Counted from the first letter of the stretch, positions 27,448 to 37,485 are shown. The stretch: 64,000 bases of DNA from Kiloniella laminariae (GCF_027214005.1 NZ_JAPWGY010000002.1:1-64000); one strand, 5' to 3'. A program made the numbers and translations. Notes: generated by a model from the sequence alone, not told the origin.

Positions 27448-28404
27448 CTACCCTGTTTCCAGCCCAGCAACCTCTGGCAAGCCCAGCATCAGATTCATAT
27501 TCTGGACTGCAGCACCTGAAGCTCCTTTGCCAAGGTTATCAAGACGCGCAATCAAGACAGCCTGCCCGGCTTTGTCATTGGCAAACACAAAAAGTTCGAG
27601 TGCATTTGTGTTATTCAGGCTATCCGGTCGTAAAAAGGCACCGCGTTCCAGCGCATCTGTTGTATTCAGTTCTTGAACTTTCACAAACCGGGAATGACGG
27701 AAATGATCGACAAGTGCCTCATGAATTAGATTACCCGTCGTGCCTGATTTCAACTGCGCAAAGTGCAAGGGAACAGAAACCAACATTCCCTGAGCAAAAT
27801 GACCAACAGAAGGAAGAAATAAAGGACGATGTTTCAGACCATTATGAAGCATCATTTCCGGTACATGCTTATGCCCCAGCCCGAGGCCATAAGTCCCAAA
27901 AGGCTCAACCTCGCCACCCTCATGAATAGCAATCAGGGCCTTGCCGCCACCGCTATAACCGGAAACACCCTGAACACTAATATGTGCTGTATCAGGCAAT
28001 ATTCCTTGTTCAACCAGTGGCTTGATCAAGGCAATTGCACCTGTCGGATAACAGCCTGGGTTACTTACACGTTTCGAAGAAGCAATCCGCTCCCGATGTC
28101 CTTCTGTCATTTCCGGGAAGCCATAAACCCAGTCAGGATCAACGCGATATGCTGTACTGGCATCAATAATTCTGACATCAGGGTTCTCGACCAGCGCAAC
28201 AGCTTCGACAGCTGCTTCATCAGGCAAGCAGAGAATCACCAGATCAGCCGAGTTCAATAGTTGCTTGCGGGCCTCATTATCCTTGCGCAACTCAGGAGAG
28301 ATAGAGAGAACCTCGAGATCCTGGCGAGCTTCAAGACGCTGCCGCACCTGAAGCCCGGTTGTCCCTGCTTCGCCATCGATAAATATTTTTTTGCCCGCGC
28401 TCAT
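27448..28404 (-). CDS. argC: N-acetyl-gamma-glutamyl-phosphate reductase (type 2)
   Basis: Third step of arginine synthesis: reduces N-acetylglutamyl phosphate to the semialdehyde with NADPH. It is 318 residues, typical of the shorter type 2 ArgC. The N-terminal motif [17 protein letters not shown] binds the cofactor, and the catalytic cysteine lies in [17 protein letters not shown]. The [10 protein letters not shown] motif is also present. It appears to be a single-gene unit. Confidence 0.95.
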   Translation of the reverse strand: MSAGKKIFIDGEAGTTGLQVRQRLEARQDLEVLSISPELRKDNEARKQLLNSADLVILCLPDEAAVEAVALVENPDVRIIDASTAYRVDPDWVYGFPEMTEGHRERIASSKRVSNPGCYPTGAIALIKPLVEQGILPDTAHISVQGVSGYSGGGKALIAIHEGGEVEPFGTYGLGLGHKHVPEMMLHNGLKHRPLFLPSVGHFAQGMLVSVPLHFAQLKSGTTGNLIHEALVDHFRHSRFVKVQELNTTDALERGAFLRPDSLNNTNALELFVFANDKAGQAVLIARLDNLGKGASGAAVQNMNLMLGLPEVAGLETG

Positions 28405-28593
28405 GAGATCAAATCCTGAACCAGTAACTGAAAAACAAGGATAATACCTGTAGCCAAGACAACATAATTACAAGGAAAATTCAAATCTGAAACCGTTTTT
28501 CTTTACTGCAATAATAAGATAGACAGCCATAGCAGCCCTCCACGATAACGGAGAACAAAATACTGTTCCGCCAATGCTCAACTCAATTAGGGA

Positions 28594-29166
28594 TTATTTT
28601 AACTTCAAGCCTTCAGCATTTCCGTTCTTGCGACCAAGGACAACCGTAACGACCTGCCCTCTTGTTTGTGATCGCGTAGAGACAAAATAATACCGGTCCC
28701 CCAGAGCGTAGACCAAAAAACAATTGTCGGGCTGCGGCACCAGGGTCTGATAAGAAAAACAAACCAGATCATTCTTGACCTGCCAGTTCCCCTGGGTCAG
28801 CTGAACAAAATCATAGTAGGCAACGCGACCATCGCTGCTGATATACTCTACCCACCTCAGATCTTTCCCAGGCAAATCGTTCCCGGGCAAATCTGTCTCG
28901 GGCAGGCCAGCCTCTGGGGCCTCGGCACGGGCTTGCTCTGGATTGGAAAGGTATTTCCCATAGAGGGTATTTCCAGATATAGCCCCAACGATCTCGTTCT
29001 CGGGCAAAAGAAAGGCCCCGGCAGAAACCAGTTCGGGCTCGCTGGCAAAAATCCTGTCACTCTGCGGCTGCGTGGTCGCAACACATGCCCCAAGAGCAAA
29101 GAATACAAACAGGGAAACACATCGCAGTTTCGGTATAAGGGATCGAGAAGATTTCAAGCTCATCAC
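28594..29166 (-). CDS. Predicted lipoprotein of unknown function
   Basis: A 190-residue protein with a lipoprotein signal (hydrophobic LFVFFALGAC, cysteine at about residue 28). A short tandem repeat follows near residues 85-102 (LPETD, LPGND, LPGKD), matched in the DNA by 15-nt units. The C-terminal half looks like a folded domain with FVQLTQGNWQVKNDLVCFSYQ and a later Cys, and resembles small outer-membrane-associated proteins of unknown role. Orphan gene with no informative neighbours. Confidence 0.65.
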   Translation of the reverse strand: MMSLKSSRSLIPKLRCVSLFVFFALGACVATTQPQSDRIFASEPELVSAGAFLLPENEIVGAISGNTLYGKYLSNPEQARAEAPEAGLPETDLPGNDLPGKDLRWVEYISSDGRVAYYDFVQLTQGNWQVKNDLVCFSYQTLVPQPDNCFLVYALGDRYYFVSTRSQTRGQVVTVVLGRKNGNAEGLKLK

Positions 29167-29273
29167 CCTGGCCAGAAAATCGTTATCCGGATTGTGGCCT
29201 TACAGTATAAATCACTTTGCACAGAGTGATAAGAAGAAAACACGCACGCCCTCATCCCAGTCTAAGGGAAAAA

Positions 29274-30200
29274 TCACTCCTGCCTCCTCAAGGCTTCTGG
29301 CATGTTGCTTTCAAATTCACTGATTTCTGCAAGTAACCACTTGCGAAACAAGCGCCCATCCGGCGTTAGCTCTCTTACTGCAGAAGACACCAGATAGTAG
29401 GAAAAAGGGGACTTCGTCCACTTGCCCAAAACCGGAACCAGGCGCCCAGACAGAACATCATCAGCAATGAGGACCGAACGCCCCAACATCAGTCCCTCAC
29501 CATTGCGCGCAGCATTGATCAGCAAATGTGTGTCACTAAAAGAATAGCTGTCATGACCAGCAGGGCTTTCCCTTGCAAAATCATCCAGCCATTCCTCAAG
29601 ACTCAAACGGATACCTTCGGGCCCACCTGCATCGCGTAACAGAGTGATCCTTGAAAAAAAATCTCCCTCGTTTAATAAATCAGGATGACAGGCAGGTCCG
29701 ATCATCTCCCCCATCAACAGCTCTGACGTCAAGCCCTTATAGTTTCCCGGCCCATAGCGAATGGCAAGATCAACAGATCCATCTGAGAAATCCACAAGTT
29801 GATCAGACGTCAGGATCTCCAACTGTATTGAAGGGTTCGCCTTTCTGAATTTTTTCACCCGAGGCCCAAGCCATTCTGCAGCAAAAGAAGGCAAAACTGA
29901 CAGGCGAAGCTTGCGGGGCGCTTTTTTGTTTTGCAATGCCTCGGTCATTTCATCCAGACGATCAAACATCACGGTTAACCCGGCAAGATAGGTCGCGCCT
30001 GTTTTTGTCAACTCGATAAAATTGGCCCCCCGATCAAAAAGCGAAAGCCCCAACCACTGCTCCAGAGAGCGAACCTGTTGGCTGACAGCAGAGGCAGATA
30101 CAGACAGCTCCTCGGCAGCGAGAGAAAGACTGCCGGTTCGCGCTGTTGCCTCGAATGCTTTCAAGGCATTCAACGGAGGAAGTCTACGTTTTTTTAGCAT
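29274..30200 (-). CDS. LysR-family regulator, GcvA-like
   Basis: A LysR regulator of 308 residues with the N-terminal motif LPPLNALKAFEATARTGSLS, then AVSQQVRSLEQWLGLSLFDR. The rest is the ligand-binding domain. It is divergent from the EamA transporter gene across 191 bp, so it probably controls that transporter. The ligand is unknown. Confidence 0.85.
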   Translation of the reverse strand: MLKKRRLPPLNALKAFEATARTGSLSLAAEELSVSASAVSQQVRSLEQWLGLSLFDRGANFIELTKTGATYLAGLTVMFDRLDEMTEALQNKKAPRKLRLSVLPSFAAEWLGPRVKKFRKANPSIQLEILTSDQLVDFSDGSVDLAIRYGPGNYKGLTSELLMGEMIGPACHPDLLNEGDFFSRITLLRDAGGPEGIRLSLEEWLDDFARESPAGHDSYSFSDTHLLINAARNGEGLMLGRSVLIADDVLSGRLVPVLGKWTKSPFSYYLVSSAVRELTPDGRLFRKWLLAEISEFESNMPEALRRQE

Positions 30201-30391
30201 AAGAAAATCTTATTCAGCCTAATATCTTCTGCTTTTACATCTGCAGAGTTTATCCCCATCTTGGCTTTAACAGATACCATGGTGAATAATAGGGGTATAG
30301 TCATCAACGACATCGTCTTGTCGAAGAAATAATTCCTCTGTCATGATATTGCAAATCTGAACATCACTCGCAAATAGCAGGAATTAATACA

Positions 30392-31300
30392 ATGCAGCAG
30401 CCACAGATCAATTCCGGCATTCTTCAGATGTCTCTGGCGATGGTACTCTCCGGTTTCATCGGCCTGTTTGTCTTTGAATCCGGACAATCACCCTTTAATG
30501 TCGTCTTCTTCCGCTGTGTTTTTGGAGCGACAGGGTTGGGCCTTTATTGCTGGTACAAGGGCTACCTGACAAAAGATGTTTTGGTAGGGCGAAACATCAT
30601 CCTTGCCTTGCTCGGTGGTGCCGCCCTTATCTGTAACTGGATACTTCTGTTTTCCTCATTCGAGCTGGCATCTATCTCGGTCAGTACGACCATTTATCAC
30701 ACCCAGCCTTTTTTTCTGGTGATCTTCGGTGCAATCTTTCTGGGCGAGGCGTTTAGTCTTAACAAGATAATCTGGCTGATTATCGCGTTTAGCGGTCTGG
30801 TTCTGATCGTCAATCCCGACACAGAATCCTTCACAGGAAACATCCAGATGCTCAAAGGAGCAGGCCTCGCACTCGGTGCTGCTGTCCTCTATACCTTCAC
30901 CACCATCGTCGCTAAACGCCTGAAACAGATGAAACCTCACCTGATTGCCTTCCTGCAAGTCAGTCTCGGGGTTGTGATGCTGGCCCCGTTCGTCGACTTC
31001 TCCGCGGCTCCCACTGAAGCTGCGCCCTGGGGATTTTTAATTGCTCTTGGCCTGATTCATACCTGTTTCATGTACATCATCATGTATTCTGCATTCCAGA
31101 AACTGCAGACACCTGTGATAGCCGTTCTATCCTTTATCTATCCTGTAGTTGCGATCATCCTTGACTATGTCTTTTACGAACAGAATCTCAGCCTGCTGCA
31201 AATTTTGGGGATTATCCTCATCTTGCTCAGTGCAGCTGCTGTCAATCTGGGTTGGAAACTGCTTCCAGGCAGGGCCGATCCCACAAAGAAAATCGCCTAG
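30392..31300 (+). CDS. DMT-superfamily (EamA) transporter
   Basis: An inner-membrane protein of 302 residues with about ten hydrophobic segments arranged as two EamA repeats (residues about 10-140 and 155-290). Family members export or import amino acids, nucleotides or other metabolites; the substrate cannot be read from sequence. Divergent from a LysR regulator, a common regulator-exporter pairing. A long hairpin terminator follows at 31317-31370. Confidence 0.85.
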   Translation: MQQPQINSGILQMSLAMVLSGFIGLFVFESGQSPFNVVFFRCVFGATGLGLYCWYKGYLTKDVLVGRNIILALLGGAALICNWILLFSSFELASISVSTTIYHTQPFFLVIFGAIFLGEAFSLNKIIWLIIAFSGLVLIVNPDTESFTGNIQMLKGAGLALGAAVLYTFTTIVAKRLKQMKPHLIAFLQVSLGVVMLAPFVDFSAAPTEAAPWGFLIALGLIHTCFMYIIMYSAFQKLQTPVIAVLSFIYPVVAIILDYVFYEQNLSLLQILGIILILLSAAAVNLGWKLLPGRADPTKKIA

Positions 31301-31316
31301 CCCTTTAATCGCAAGG

Positions 31317-31370
31317 AACGCTGGTTTGCCAGTCACTCGAAATGGTGATTATCGGCAAACCAGCGTTTTA
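31317..31370 (+). terminator. Long hairpin after the EamA gene
   Basis: A perfect 14-bp stem (AACGCTGGTTTGCC and its complement) closes a 23-nt loop, followed by TTTA. The in-frame ATG at 31342 falls inside the loop, which argues against it as the start of the next gene. Confidence 0.7.
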
Positions 31371-31512
31371 CATAATCGACAAATTTCCTGAGCTTCAACA
31401 GTTGGCCTCCATAATTAGGCAATATGTCAGAACAATGAATTCTGATAAGATCACATTATACAGGCATTTCTTTCCTGATATCTTTGCTCAAATCCTTGCG
31501 AAAGTATCAGAT

Positions 31513-32094
31513 ATGACCTTTATTCTCGCCATGTGCACCTATGCCCTGACCATGTCCATCTCGCCCGGCCCCGTCAACATCATCACCTTGACCTCTGGCC
31601 TGAATCACGGCATAGGCAAAACCGTTCCTTTTGTTGCCGGAGCGACCATCGGTTTTACCGGTCTGCTCTTTGCTATTGGATTGGGTGCAAACGAGTTAAC
31701 TGCCCGTTTCCCCGATGCCATGCAAACCATCGGCTATATCGGTGCCGCCTTTATGCTCTATATGGCCTACAAGATTACCTTCTCTGGTGACACTCTATCC
31801 CTCGGATCAGAAACCAAACCGGGATTTCTACAGGGCTTCCTGCTCAACATTTTGAATCCAAAGGCCTGGATCGCCAGCCTGGCAGGGGTGACAGCCTTTA
31901 CTGTAAAAGAGGATATCTCCAGCCTTTTCCTGTTTTGCGGACTTTATTTTGTCATCTGCTTCGTTGGAGTTGGGTCTTGGGCCGTTGCAGGCAGACAAGC
32001 CAAAGCCCTCATCCAGACAGAAAGTCACATACGTGTTTTCAATACAATCATGGGTGTGGCTTTGGCAGCTGTTGCCTTATACCTGATGATTTAA
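31513..32094 (+). CDS. LysE-family amino acid exporter
   Basis: An inner-membrane protein of 193 residues with about six hydrophobic segments. The LysE/RhtB signature is visible near the start: SISPGPVNIITLTSGLNHG. ATG 31513 gives the family's usual N-terminus; an ATG at 31342 lies in the preceding terminator loop and would add 57 unlikely residues. The ribosome site is weak. The substrate, probably an amino acid, is not known. Confidence 0.85.
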   Translation: MTFILAMCTYALTMSISPGPVNIITLTSGLNHGIGKTVPFVAGATIGFTGLLFAIGLGANELTARFPDAMQTIGYIGAAFMLYMAYKITFSGDTLSLGSETKPGFLQGFLLNILNPKAWIASLAGVTAFTVKEDISSLFLFCGLYFVICFVGVGSWAVAGRQAKALIQTESHIRVFNTIMGVALAAVALYLMI

Positions 32095-32128
32095 CACTTA
32101 TTGAATAACAGAGCCTGATAACAGAAGT

Positions 32129-32545
32129 TCAACTTTCCAATTGCTCACCAGAAAACATGCACTGGTACGAAACAACATTTATATCCCGTCCGTTAAACTC
32201 GCTAATGGTCGCTTTTTTCCCTGAACGTGCACAATACTTATCACCGAGTTCTTGAATATCAGAAGGAATTGGTTCGCTTAAGGGAATCAATTTGTGAACG
32301 ATAATGACATAGTCAGGGCCAGAAAAGGACACTCTCTCAAATGCGCCAGATACGTTTCCGTTATTGGCATCGTATTCGCTCCAGTACCAAGAAAATTTGG
32401 GATTATTTCGCGAGGCAACAGATGTTTTCACACGCTGATGACTGCTGGATACCCCTGTATCACTAAACTGTTTATTCGAGTCAGCAACACAACCGGAAAC
32501 AGCAAATCCCACAAGCAAAGACAAAATCGGCCCTTTGAACATCAT
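32129..32545 (-). CDS. Small predicted lipoprotein
   Basis: A 138-residue protein starting at ATG 32545, with GGGAGAAA just before it. The signal LSLLVGFAVSGC gives a lipid-modified cysteine at about residue 18. The mature part is of unknown function; it contains the stretch GPDYVIIVHKLIPLSEPI and two further cysteines near the C-terminus. It begins 22 bp after the MFS gene ends and may be co-transcribed with it. Confidence 0.65.
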   Translation of the reverse strand: MMFKGPILSLLVGFAVSGCVADSNKQFSDTGVSSSHQRVKTSVASRNNPKFSWYWSEYDANNGNVSGAFERVSFSGPDYVIIVHKLIPLSEPIPSDIQELGDKYCARSGKKATISEFNGRDINVVSYQCMFSGEQLES

Positions 32546-32567
32546 TTTCTCCCTTACAAGAAATTCC

Positions 32568-33824
32568 CTAGGCTGATACAGCACGTTGATAAGGCGTTTC
32601 TCGAACTGGCAGATGAATGATTGCCGAAAAAGCTCCGACACCGATACCGACCCACCAAACGGCGTCATATGAACCATAACCATCATACATCACCCCGCCG
32701 AGCCACACCCCCAGGAATGAGCCAAGCTGGTGAGAGAAAAACACAATCCCGTAGAGTGTTCCCATATATTTCAAGCCATAGATTTGGGCAACCAACCCCG
32801 AAGTCAGCGGCACCGTCGCCAGCCAGAGAGACCCCATGGCAATAGAAAAGATTACCACGGATGTCGGCGTCATCGGGAAGAGAATAAACAGGATCGCAGC
32901 TATGGTTCGTCCGGTATAGATAAGCGCCAAAAGGTATTTTTTCGACCACTTCTTGCCCAGATAGCCCGCCGTCACCGTGCCGACAATATTCGTCGCGCCG
33001 ATAATTGCGATAGAAAAGGCACCCAGCGCCGAGGTTGTATTCACCCCCAGACTGCGAAGGACCGAATTGGGCGGAATCGCCGCGCAGACTTCGGTAATAT
33101 AGGCCGGGAAATGTGCCGTTACAAAAGCCAGCTGAAAACCGCAGGAGAAAAACCCGAGGAAAATCATACCATAAGTGGGATCGCGCAGAGCTTTCCCAAG
33201 TACCGCGCCCAGACTTTCCTGTATTTCTGTCGTCGAGGCTATTCTTTTACTGCGCATAAAAGGCAGCACCAGCAACACAGCGATGATCACAACAGCGAAA
33301 ACCAGAAAGACCGACGACCAGGGCATGATCTGTAATAAACTGTCTGCTGCCAGCGGACCGATAATCTGCCCGGCAGATCCTGCCGCAGTGGCAATACCCA
33401 AAGCAAGAGACCTGTTTTCATCTGACGCACTGCGCCCAACCACAGCGAGAATAACGCCAAATCCTGTTCCTGCGACCCCAAAACCCACGAGAATTTCAAG
33501 TAGTTGATGTGATTCCGGGGTCACGGCAAAACTGCTGAGAACCAGCCCCAGCGCATAGACGACAGCTCCAAGGATAATGGCTTTGATATCGCCAAACTTT
33601 TCTGCCAGAGCACCAAAGATCGGCTGACCAATCCCCCAGGCCAGATTTTGAATGGCAATGGCCATGGAAAATTCAGATCGTAGCCACCCGAACTGGTCAG
33701 CAATTGGAATTTGAAATACACCGAAACTGGCGCGGATGGCAAAGCCCGTCATCAGGATCAGACAACCAGAGAGCAGTATGGGTGTAAAGAGGCCCGACGC
33801 AGTTGTTTTTGCATTTACTGACAT
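32568..33824 (-). CDS. MFS transporter, oxalate/monocarboxylate-like
   Basis: A major-facilitator protein of 418 residues with twelve predicted membrane segments. The N-terminal pattern (FGVFQIPIADQFGWLRSEFS and a later WGIGQPIFGALAEKFG) resembles the oxalate/formate antiporter and monocarboxylate group. Substrate unknown. The gene is followed by a small lipoprotein gene 22 bp downstream. It lies downstream of the rplM-rpsI operon but is separated from it by that operon's terminator. Confidence 0.85.
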   Translation of the reverse strand: MSVNAKTTASGLFTPILLSGCLILMTGFAIRASFGVFQIPIADQFGWLRSEFSMAIAIQNLAWGIGQPIFGALAEKFGDIKAIILGAVVYALGLVLSSFAVTPESHQLLEILVGFGVAGTGFGVILAVVGRSASDENRSLALGIATAAGSAGQIIGPLAADSLLQIMPWSSVFLVFAVVIIAVLLVLPFMRSKRIASTTEIQESLGAVLGKALRDPTYGMIFLGFFSCGFQLAFVTAHFPAYITEVCAAIPPNSVLRSLGVNTTSALGAFSIAIIGATNIVGTVTAGYLGKKWSKKYLLALIYTGRTIAAILFILFPMTPTSVVIFSIAMGSLWLATVPLTSGLVAQIYGLKYMGTLYGIVFFSHQLGSFLGVWLGGVMYDGYGSYDAVWWVGIGVGAFSAIIHLPVRETPYQRAVSA

Positions 33825-33943
33825 TACGTCTTACCCCGTTTCATTCTGAACTTAACCACCAGTGATCCATATTTCGTCAGCCTCGGCTCTCTCAATGATA
33901 GAGCGAGACAATTACGGTACTCGAAAAGAAAATCAGTGCAAAC

Positions 33944-33970
33944 AAAAAGGGCCGCCAGATGGCGACCCTT
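33944..33970 (-). terminator. Terminator of the rplM-rpsI operon
   Basis: On the minus strand the 8-bp stem GGGTCGCC/GGCGGCCC with an ATCT loop is followed by TTTTT. Confidence 0.88.
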
Positions 33971-34001
33971 TTCAATAGCTGTAAAGCTGTTCTGAAGCGG
34001 A

Positions 34002-34484
34002 TTAACGCTTGGAGAACTGGAAGCTACGACGCGCTTTTGCTTTACCGTATTTCTTACGCTCAACTGTACGGGCATCACGTGTCAGGAAGCCACGTGCTTT
34101 CAGTGCAGGACGCAGAGTTGGCTCGAAGTAAGTCAGTGCTTTGGAGATACCGTGACGAACAGCACCAGCCTGACCAGAGAGACCACCACCCTTAACGGTA
34201 CAAACCACATCGAACTCGCCTGAACGCTCAACAGTCTCGAAAGGCTGTGCGATCATCATGCGCAGAACTGGACGTGCGAAATAAACTTCTTCTTCACGAC
34301 CGTTTACAGTGATTTTACCAGTGCCTGGCTTGATCCATACACGCGCAACAGCGTCTTTACGCTTACCGGTCGCATAGGCGCGACCCTGGGCATCAACTTT
34401 ACGCTCGGCAACAACAGTAGTGTCCTGAACTACAGGAGCAGCACCACCAAGATCGCTCAAGGAATTGAGAGTTTCGTTAGCCAT
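34002..34484 (-). CDS. rpsI: 30S ribosomal protein S9
   Basis: S9 of 160 residues. The conserved core begins at about residue 38 with [20 protein letters not shown] and ends in the universal [11 protein letters not shown] tail that reaches the ribosomal P-site. The about 35-residue N-terminal extension is usual in alphaproteobacteria. It follows rplM with a 3-bp gap and shares its promoter. Confidence 0.97.
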   Translation of the reverse strand: MANETLNSLSDLGGAAPVVQDTTVVAERKVDAQGRAYATGKRKDAVARVWIKPGTGKITVNGREEEVYFARPVLRMMIAQPFETVERSGEFDVVCTVKGGGLSGQAGAVRHGISKALTYFEPTLRPALKARGFLTRDARTVERKKYGKAKARRSFQFSKR

Positions 34485-34487
34485 GGA

Positions 34488-34952
34488 TTACTGGCTCCTC
34501 TTGTTCTTGATGTTTTTGGAAGCGATGTCCAAAACTTCAGGCTGCTGCGCTTCGTGCTGATGATCAGCACCTGCATATACACGCAGGTTGCGCATCTGCT
34601 GGCGACCGAGAGGTCCACGTGGAACCATGCGTTCGATAGCTTTTGAAACTACGCGCTCTGGAAAACGTCCTTCCAGAATCTGACCGGCAGTACGTTCCTT
34701 GATACCGCCAGGGTGGCCGGTATGCCAGTAGTACTTCTTGTCAGCGAGTTTGTTGCCGGTAAGAGCAACTTTCTCAGCGTTGATGATGATAACGTTATCA
34801 CCACAATCCATGTGTGGTGTATAAGTCGTTTTGTGTTTTCCACGCAGAATTTTCGCGACCTCAACGGCCAAGCGACCGAGGACGACGTCTTGAGCGTCAA
34901 CCACGAACCACTTTTTTTCGATATCTGCGGGTCTTGCAGAAAAAGTTTTCAT
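34488..34952 (-). CDS. rplM: 50S ribosomal protein L13
   Basis: L13 of 154 residues from the ATG at 34952 ([20 protein letters not shown]). Conserved stretches [21 protein letters not shown] and [20 protein letters not shown] confirm the family. A frame extension to 34994 adds 14 residues not usual for L13. First gene of the rplM-rpsI operon, with a candidate promoter 66-94 bp upstream. Confidence 0.96.
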   Translation of the reverse strand: MKTFSARPADIEKKWFVVDAQDVVLGRLAVEVAKILRGKHKTTYTPHMDCGDNVIIINAEKVALTGNKLADKKYYWHTGHPGGIKERTAGQILEGRFPERVVSKAIERMVPRGPLGRQQMRNLRVYAGADHQHEAQQPEVLDIASKNIKNKRSQ

Positions 34953-35017
34953 ATAACAGAGCCACTGCATACTGTTTAATAAGGGGCAAGACACTGAATG
35001 TGTTCTTGCGTGGCTGG

Positions 35018-35046
35018 TTTCTAATACAGTCCACCAATGCTGTCAA
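35018..35046 (-). promoter_or_regulatory. Candidate promoter of rplM-rpsI
   Basis: On the minus strand TTGACA (35046-35041), a perfect -35 box, is followed 17 nt later by TAGAAA (35023-35018). It would give a leader of about 60 nt before rplM. Confidence 0.6.
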
Positions 35047-35240
35047 ACAGTTTAATCCGACCTCGCAAAAAATACACCATTAAAATCAATAACTTAAAAA
35101 TGAGGTATTAAAACACCTCATATATTTTCATTTTTTTGACTTTTTTTGAGCTGTTTTCTTCAGCCGATGAATTCTGTTGCAAGATATCGCCCGTCCGTGA
35201 AATATGTTTTTTTGTATAAAATAGAAAATATGGAGAATTT

Positions 35241-36446
35241 ATGCGATCCACTTCTGATGTTGTGGTTATCGGTGGCGGTATTATAGGGAGTGCAGCAGCT
35301 TATTTTCTCGCAAGCTCTCCTGATTTTAACGGCACAGTTACAGTGGTTGAAAAAGACAGCAGCTACCAAAAATGCTCGACGACGCTCTCTGCCGCCTCGA
35401 TCAGGCAGCAGTTCTCCACCCGGGAGAACATAGAGATTTCCCTTTTTGGCATTCAGTTTCTCAGAAACCTGAACCAGTATCTCGGCATAGAAGAATCTCT
35501 GGCAAATAACACCCCGCATGATATCGGCCTGCAAGAGAAGGGGTACCTGCTTCTTGCCAGCCCGGCCGGAGCAGATATCCTTCACAGGAACAACAAACTA
35601 CAAACAGAACTTGGCGCTGACATTTCGCTCCTTCCTTCTTCAATCCTTCAGGAACGCTTTCCCTGGATGAACTGTGAGGATCTTGCCCTTGGTTCTTTGG
35701 GCAACTCTGGTGAAGGCTGGTTTGATGCCTACTCTTTGCTCCAGCTTTTCAAGGCAAAAAACAAGAGTCTGGCCGTTACCTACATCAATGACGAAGTTAC
35801 TGGTTTGAAGAGCGGACAACAAAATGGCTCTGAACAGATTACCCATGCACGGCTCAGGAGTGGGCAAGAAATCGCCGGAAAATACTTTATCAATGCAGCT
35901 GGCCCGGCTGCGGCCTCCATTGCCTCAATGGCTGGAATAAACCTGCCCGTTGAAAGCCGTAAACGCTGCGTTTTTGTCTTCAATTGCCGAGACCAGATTA
36001 CGAACTGTCCGCTTGTGGTCGATCCCAGCGGCGCTTATTTTCGCCCTGAAGGTCATAATTTCATCTGCGGGATTTCCCCACAGGAAGGCAATGATCCGGC
36101 CTGTAATGATTTTGATGTTGATTACAGTCTGTTCGAAGACGTTCTCTGGCCGACTCTGGCTCACCGTGTCCCGGCTTTCGAAAGCATCAAACAGGTCAAT
36201 GCCTGGGCCGGACACTACGCCTATAATCTGCTGGACCAGAATGTCATTCTGGGTCCATCCCCTCAGATAGGTAATCTTCTTTTCGCGAATGGCTTTAGTG
36301 GGCACGGGTTGCAACAGGCACCAGCCGTCGGGCGGGCTCTCTCCGAACTGATCCTTTATGGCTCCTACCGGGAGCTTGATCTCTCTGTGTTCAATTTCGA
36401 GCGTATCTTGCAAAACAAACCGGTTAAAGAACTGAATGTTATCTGA
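35241..36446 (+). CDS. FAD-dependent oxidoreductase of the D-amino-acid/sarcosine oxidase family
   Basis: A 401-residue DAO-type flavoprotein. The FAD motif VVVIGGGIIGSAAAYFLA is at the N-terminus and the family's C-terminal FANGFSGHGLQQAPAVGRAL motif is present. The ATSA-like motif after the first strand reads TTLSAASIRQQFS, which points to the FOXRED1/opine-oxidase-like branch rather than classical sarcosine oxidase. The substrate is probably an N-substituted or secondary amine but cannot be decided. Orphan gene, divergent from rplM, followed by a hairpin at 36465-36516. Confidence 0.85.
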   Translation: MRSTSDVVVIGGGIIGSAAAYFLASSPDFNGTVTVVEKDSSYQKCSTTLSAASIRQQFSTRENIEISLFGIQFLRNLNQYLGIEESLANNTPHDIGLQEKGYLLLASPAGADILHRNNKLQTELGADISLLPSSILQERFPWMNCEDLALGSLGNSGEGWFDAYSLLQLFKAKNKSLAVTYINDEVTGLKSGQQNGSEQITHARLRSGQEIAGKYFINAAGPAAASIASMAGINLPVESRKRCVFVFNCRDQITNCPLVVDPSGAYFRPEGHNFICGISPQEGNDPACNDFDVDYSLFEDVLWPTLAHRVPAFESIKQVNAWAGHYAYNLLDQNVILGPSPQIGNLLFANGFSGHGLQQAPAVGRALSELILYGSYRELDLSVFNFERILQNKPVKELNVI

Positions 36447-36464
36447 TAATTAACCAAAAACTCA

Positions 36465-36516
36465 CCGCACAAGACATTGATTTAGAACGAAAATAAATAA
36501 ATCGTTTCTTGTGCGG
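36465..36516 (+). terminator. Hairpin after the FAD oxidoreductase gene
   Basis: A perfect 10-bp stem (CCGCACAAGA with TCTTGTGCGG) closes a 32-nt AT-rich loop, followed by CCTCTTCTTT. A likely terminator, though the T-run is interrupted. Confidence 0.6.
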
Positions 36517-36598
36517 CCTCTTCTTTGGCCTGCCCTGTCACTTTCTTACCATTATTTTGCCCCAACACAGCGACAATCGCCGGGCCTATTATAACCCT

Positions 36599-36814
36599 AT
36601 GGCAAACTATACTCAGATATACAGCACCAATGATCAGGCCGGTGCAGCACAGATCGAGCAGATGAGATCTCTCGAAGATATTGATGTTGATCGCTTGGTC
36701 TGGGATGTGGAATACCGCGAGAGCATCAAGGAATCCCTGCGGGGTTCTGCCCCATCCGGCCTGTCCTGCCAGAATAACGATCCCTCCTGTTACTCTCTCC
36801 GACGCCAGGCCTGA
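36599..36814 (+). CDS. Small hypothetical protein, 71 residues
   Basis: A short frame starting MANYTQIYSTNDQAGAAQIE and then acidic (SLEDIDVDRLVWDVEYRES). Codon use resembles the neighbouring genes, which favours a real gene, but no good ribosome site precedes the ATG. Two cysteines lie near the C-terminus in SCQNNDPSC. I do not recognise the family. Confidence 0.45.
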   Translation: MANYTQIYSTNDQAGAAQIEQMRSLEDIDVDRLVWDVEYRESIKESLRGSAPSGLSCQNNDPSCYSLRRQA

Positions 36815-36998
36815 ACGCCTCTGGCAAGAGCGGTTCCTCTTTCAGGTTTATCTCTGCCCCAACCCGTCTTCCCTACCCTGACTTCATCCCTTCTGGATTT
36901 TCGGCTTTTGTTTTTTTGGGGTAAAAGTGCTAAAATTGCCGCGCTTTACGCTACAGGCAACAAAACAGCATCTCAGGAACTGTTCTTGGATCTTCATC

Positions 36999-37241
36999 GT
37001 GAAAAAACCCACGACCAAACAGCTTAACTGGCTTAAGCGCGGTCTGCAGCAGGCAGGAGGCAAGCTTCCCCTGTTTGACAAAAATGGTCAACACTATGAC
37101 AACCGGCTGATCAAGGCCTGTATCACACACGGATGGGCTGAACCCTGGTTTAACAACCCCCTTAAACCGGACTGGCTGGTATGCAAGCTTACGGACAATG
37201 GCCGGGCAGCCTGTACAAAGGCAACGCACAGCTCTGATTAA
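36999..37241 (+). CDS. Small basic protein, winged-helix-like, unknown function
   Basis: An 80-residue protein from the GTG at 36999 (GGA 9 nt upstream). It is rich in Lys and Arg, with two amphipathic helices (TKQLNWLKRGLQQAGG and NRLIKACITHGWAEPW) followed by KLTDNGRAACTKA, a pattern like a small winged-helix DNA-binding domain. Function is unknown. A longer in-frame start at 36927 exists but its extra residues look non-coding. Confidence 0.55.
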   Translation: MKKPTTKQLNWLKRGLQQAGGKLPLFDKNGQHYDNRLIKACITHGWAEPWFNNPLKPDWLVCKLTDNGRAACTKATHSSD

Positions 37242-37485
37242 CCCGATCAGGACAAACTCTGCCTCCTCCTCCACCTATTGCACTGCAGTGACAGCTTCGT
37301 GAAAATTCGACAGAAAGATTGACGAAGCAGGCAAACCCGCTTAGCCTCAAATTGATTGTGCAGCGCACAAATACTGACTTTGTCTTTGGACTGCTCCACT
37401 ACGGCAGGAGCACAAACACAGAAACAGACCCGGAATCAAGCCCGGGCGCCATCCAGACAAAGCAATAAGAATTGGGGAAGATAGA

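Noticed and set aside
31342-31512. 57-residue N-terminal extension of the LysE protein
   Set aside because: The upstream ATG lies in the loop of the EamA gene's terminator, and the family begins at 31513.
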